Assembly (NCBI GenBank): GCA_963712825.1
Contig: CAVQJP010000008.1
Span: 21,285-85,284 of the forward strand
DNA from: AP-15 sp963712825
GTDB lineage: Bacteria; Pseudomonadota; Alphaproteobacteria; ATCC43930; CGMCC-115725
Direction: 5' to 3'
DNA length: 64,000 nucleotides
Made by a program: the position numbers and the translations under genes. How positions within the stretch are numbered: position 1 is the first letter of the stretch; each line of letters starts with the position of its first letter. Positions 62,231 through 64,000 of the stretch are shown in pieces. Below the pieces are notes generated by a model. That model had not been told where the DNA came from. It ran no database searches and was given only the letters and a program-made list of their open reading frames with translations.

Positions 62231-62497
62231 TCAGCTCCGTCGTCGGCCGGCAGCGTATCCGTCCTGGAAGGCTCGTTCCTGGGAGCGGCGCGACTGGTCG
62301 ACCAGCAATCCGCCAAGCAAGCCCGCGCCTGCGCCGATCCCGGCGCCGAGGGCGGCATTCCCGCCGATGGCGCCGGCGACGGCGCCGACACCGGCGCCGG
62401 CGGCCGTGCCGGTGAGGGCGCGCTGCTGGGTTGGGGTCATGTCGGCGCAGCCGACGATCGGCAAAGCGCAAGCGGCGAGCACCAAAAACTTTTTCAT
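62231..62497 (-). CDS. Glycine-zipper lipoprotein
   Basis: An 88-residue protein with a lipoprotein signal (LAACALPIVGC, lipidation on Cys17). It is followed by a glycine-zipper segment TGTAAGAGVGAVAGAIGG and AGIGAGAGLLGGLLV of the YMGG/OmpA-like type, and a basic tail. Likely outer-membrane anchored. The bases between 61950 and 62230 hold no supported gene. Confidence 0.82.
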   Translation of the reverse strand: MKKFLVLAACALPIVGCADMTPTQQRALTGTAAGAGVGAVAGAIGGNAALGAGIGAGAGLLGGLLVDQSRRSQERAFQDGYAAGRRRS

Positions 62498-62519
62498 CCG
62501 AACCCCCGGGTAAGTTCGA

Positions 62520-62909
62520 TCAAGGCGATGGCGGACAGGGGTAGCGTTCGCGCAGAAAGCCGAACAACCCGTCGGTCGGGGATTGAGCCATGCGATCCGG
62601 CGCGGCGCGCGCCCAGTTGACGAGCTCGTTCATCGTCGCCGCGCGTGTCGGCGGCGGGTTCGGCAGGCAGAACAGCTTTGGTCCGCGAAATGCGGCCATG
62701 TTCAGCATCTCGACCGTAACCGCCCCCTGCAGCCAGCCCTCGCAAAAGTTGACCGCCGCGGTTCCGATCCCGTTGTCCGGTGTGGCGCTGCACAGCTCGA
62801 CCAGGTCACCCGTCGATTTAGCGTCGAAATTTGCCTCCGTCGCGGCAGGCGCGGCGCTTGGTGCCAGCAATGCCAGCGCCGCGGCGGCAATCCATCCCCT
62901 CTGTCTCAT
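62520..62909 (-). CDS. Rap1a/Tai-family immunity-like protein
   Basis: The 129-residue secreted protein has a signal peptide (WIAAAALALLAPSAAPA). The mature part has DLVELCSATPDNG, VNFCEGWLQGAVTVEML and KLFCLPNPPPTRAATMNELV, the four-cysteine pattern of Rap1a immunity proteins, which bind Tle/Ssp-type effector toxins in the periplasm. No type VI effector gene is next to it. Its neighbour is the glycine-zipper lipoprotein 22 bases downstream. Confidence 0.75.
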   Translation of the reverse strand: MRQRGWIAAAALALLAPSAAPAATEANFDAKSTGDLVELCSATPDNGIGTAAVNFCEGWLQGAVTVEMLNMAAFRGPKLFCLPNPPPTRAATMNELVNWARAAPDRMAQSPTDGLFGFLRERYPCPPSP

Positions 62910-62960
62910 GATTCCCCTTCCCCGTGAGCAGGTGAAAATCGCGATGGTGAGTTGGGAACT

Positions 62961-64000
62961 TCAAAACGAACCCACAAAAGACCCAAGCGCTATGACCACC
63001 GCGAGCGCGATGACCGGGCCGACGATCACAGTCATTACGATGTCGAAATAGCTCTCGCGATGGGTCGCCCCGCAGACCGAGAGCAGGGTTACGACAGCGC
63101 CGTTCTGCGGAAGGCTGTCGAGCGTTCCGGCGCTCATCACGGCGATGCGGTGCAGCAGCGCGGGATCAATGCCGTGCGCCGCCGCCAGGCGCATGTAGGT
63201 GGCGCCAAGCGCATCGAGCGCAATCGTCAGACCGCCGGAAGCCGAGCCGGTAAGAGCGGACAGCAAATTGGTTGCGACGGCGAGAGAGACAAGCGGGCCG
63301 CCGCCGATCGACAGCACCCAGTTGCGCACGATCGCAAATGCCGGGAGCGCTGCGACCACCGCGCCAAAGCCGACGAGGCTGGCGACGCTCAGCACCGGCA
63401 GCACCGATGCGGTGGCGCCCAAATCCATGGTCGCGCGCAAACCTCGCAGGCGCCTCCAGTTGACGGCGATGACCGTGACAATCGCCGCGGCAAGAGCGGT
63501 TACCACCGACCACACCCCGCCGACAGCTGCGAGCGAGGTCGCGCCAAACCGTTCCTCGGCAAGAAACGAAACGTCGAGCCTCGGCAGGACGACCAGTGTC
63601 ATCAGGACGTTGACGCTCACCACCACCAGCAGCGGCAACGCGGCCATGCCGATCGGCGGCAGCTCGGGGCTCTGGCTGCCGTGGTGGACCTCGGGCGGAT
63701 CGAATTCGCGCGCTGTGGTGGCGCGCTGGCGCACGGTCTCGTCTTCCGCCGCCTTGTCGACGGCAACCGGGGTGGCCGAGCCGTAGCCTTCGCCGTTGCG
63801 GCGGGCGGCGGCCTCGGCGTGCCGCAGCCACCACAGGCCGAAAGCGAGCATGATCGCGGAAGCGATGATGCCGAGGCCAGGTGCGGCCAACGGCGTCGTG
63901 CCAAAAAACGGCATCGGAATCGCGTTCTGGATCGCCGGCGTTCCCGGCAGCGCCGACATCGTAAAGGTGGAGGTGCCCCAGAGCAACCGTCGCCGGGATC
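62961..64000 (-). CDS. GntP family permease, C-terminal part
   Basis: The frame continues past the right edge, so the N-terminal part is missing. It holds about 340 residues with WGTSTFTMSALPGTPAIQN near the start, IGMAALPLLVVVSVNVLM, and a C-terminal half with SALTGSASGGLTIALDALGA and the closing helices IVMTVIVGPVIALAVVIAL. This fits gluconate/H+ symporters of the GntP type. A hydrophilic loop (residues ~60-110) separates two halves. The start is outside the window. Confidence 0.85.
   Translation of the reverse strand, partial: SRRRLLWGTSTFTMSALPGTPAIQNAIPMPFFGTTPLAAPGLGIIASAIMLAFGLWWLRHAEAAARRNGEGYGSATPVAVDKAAEDETVRQRATTAREFDPPEVHHGSQSPELPPIGMAALPLLVVVSVNVLMTLVVLPRLDVSFLAEERFGATSLAAVGGVWSVVTALAAAIVTVIAVNWRRLRGLRATMDLGATASVLPVLSVASLVGFGAVVAALPAFAIVRNWVLSIGGGPLVSLAVATNLLSALTGSASGGLTIALDALGATYMRLAAAHGIDPALLHRIAVMSAGTLDSLPQNGAVVTLLSVCGATHRESYFDIVMTVIVGPVIALAVVIALGSFVGSF

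Noticed and set aside
1..64000. CRISPR array, rRNA or tRNA genes
   Set aside because: No regularly spaced repeats, and no cloverleaf or rRNA-like stretch, were noticed on either strand.

Overview
The window is one contiguous piece of a GC-rich alphaproteobacterial chromosome. The evidence is the order [probable ptsP end]-rodZ-ispG-hisS-prfA-prmC-DUF4167-clpB, a gcrA-like zinc-binding gene, and the typical alphaproteobacterial palindromic repeats. I cannot name the genus; Rhodospirillales- or Rhizobiales-like is my best guess. No rRNA, tRNA or CRISPR array was seen.

Layout. 1-9.3 kb: housekeeping block, all on the plus strand (cell shape, isoprenoids, tRNA charging, translation termination, protein disaggregation). 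9.3-41.85 kb: a phage-like element of about 32 kb. It opens with a leftward S24/LexA-type repressor facing a GcrA-like gene and a DUF6456 gene, then a strong promoter and a long plus-strand structural block: terminase large subunit, portal, prohead protease, capsid (with an Ig-like insertion), connectors, a glycosyltransferase-like gene, tail tube, tail assembly chaperone pair with a likely programmed -1 frameshift, tape measure, and DUF2460/DUF2163/NlpC-P60/tail-hub genes. A holin and a spanin-like lipoprotein close it. The backbone order matches the Rhodobacter gene transfer agent (GTA) cluster. No integrase, replication gene, small terminase or att repeat is visible, so the element is either a defective prophage or a domesticated GTA-like particle system. 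Two blocks of spike, lectin-like and glycine-rich genes, some with signal peptides, interrupt the head genes.

41.9-64 kb: chromosomal genes of mixed function. These are a CapA-like phosphoesterase, two flavin monooxygenases, uvrA, a VapBC-type pair directly followed by a HEPN/MNT toxin-antitoxin pair, dienelactone hydrolase, a GIY-YIG nuclease gene bracketed by inverted palindromic repeats, a GMC oxidoreductase, a MaoC-like dehydratase, two metallophosphoesterases, a class C beta-lactamase-like hydrolase, a MetE-like methyltransferase, a radical SAM protein, a glycine-zipper lipoprotein, a Rap1a-like protein and the C-terminal part of a GntP permease cut by the window edge.

Sequence quality matters here. 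clpB, the capsid gene, uvrA and one small phage gene each contain a single apparent +1 insertion, and the vapC-like toxin has two apparent 1-base losses. Since clpB and uvrA are normally intact, I suspect assembly or sequencing errors for at least some of these.

How it works together: the repressor and the two activator-like genes probably control two promoters that share a -35 box and a 10-bp spacer motif. Two intrinsic terminators lie just upstream of the capsid and tape-measure genes, with no room for a new promoter, so read-through or antitermination would set the supply of those proteins.
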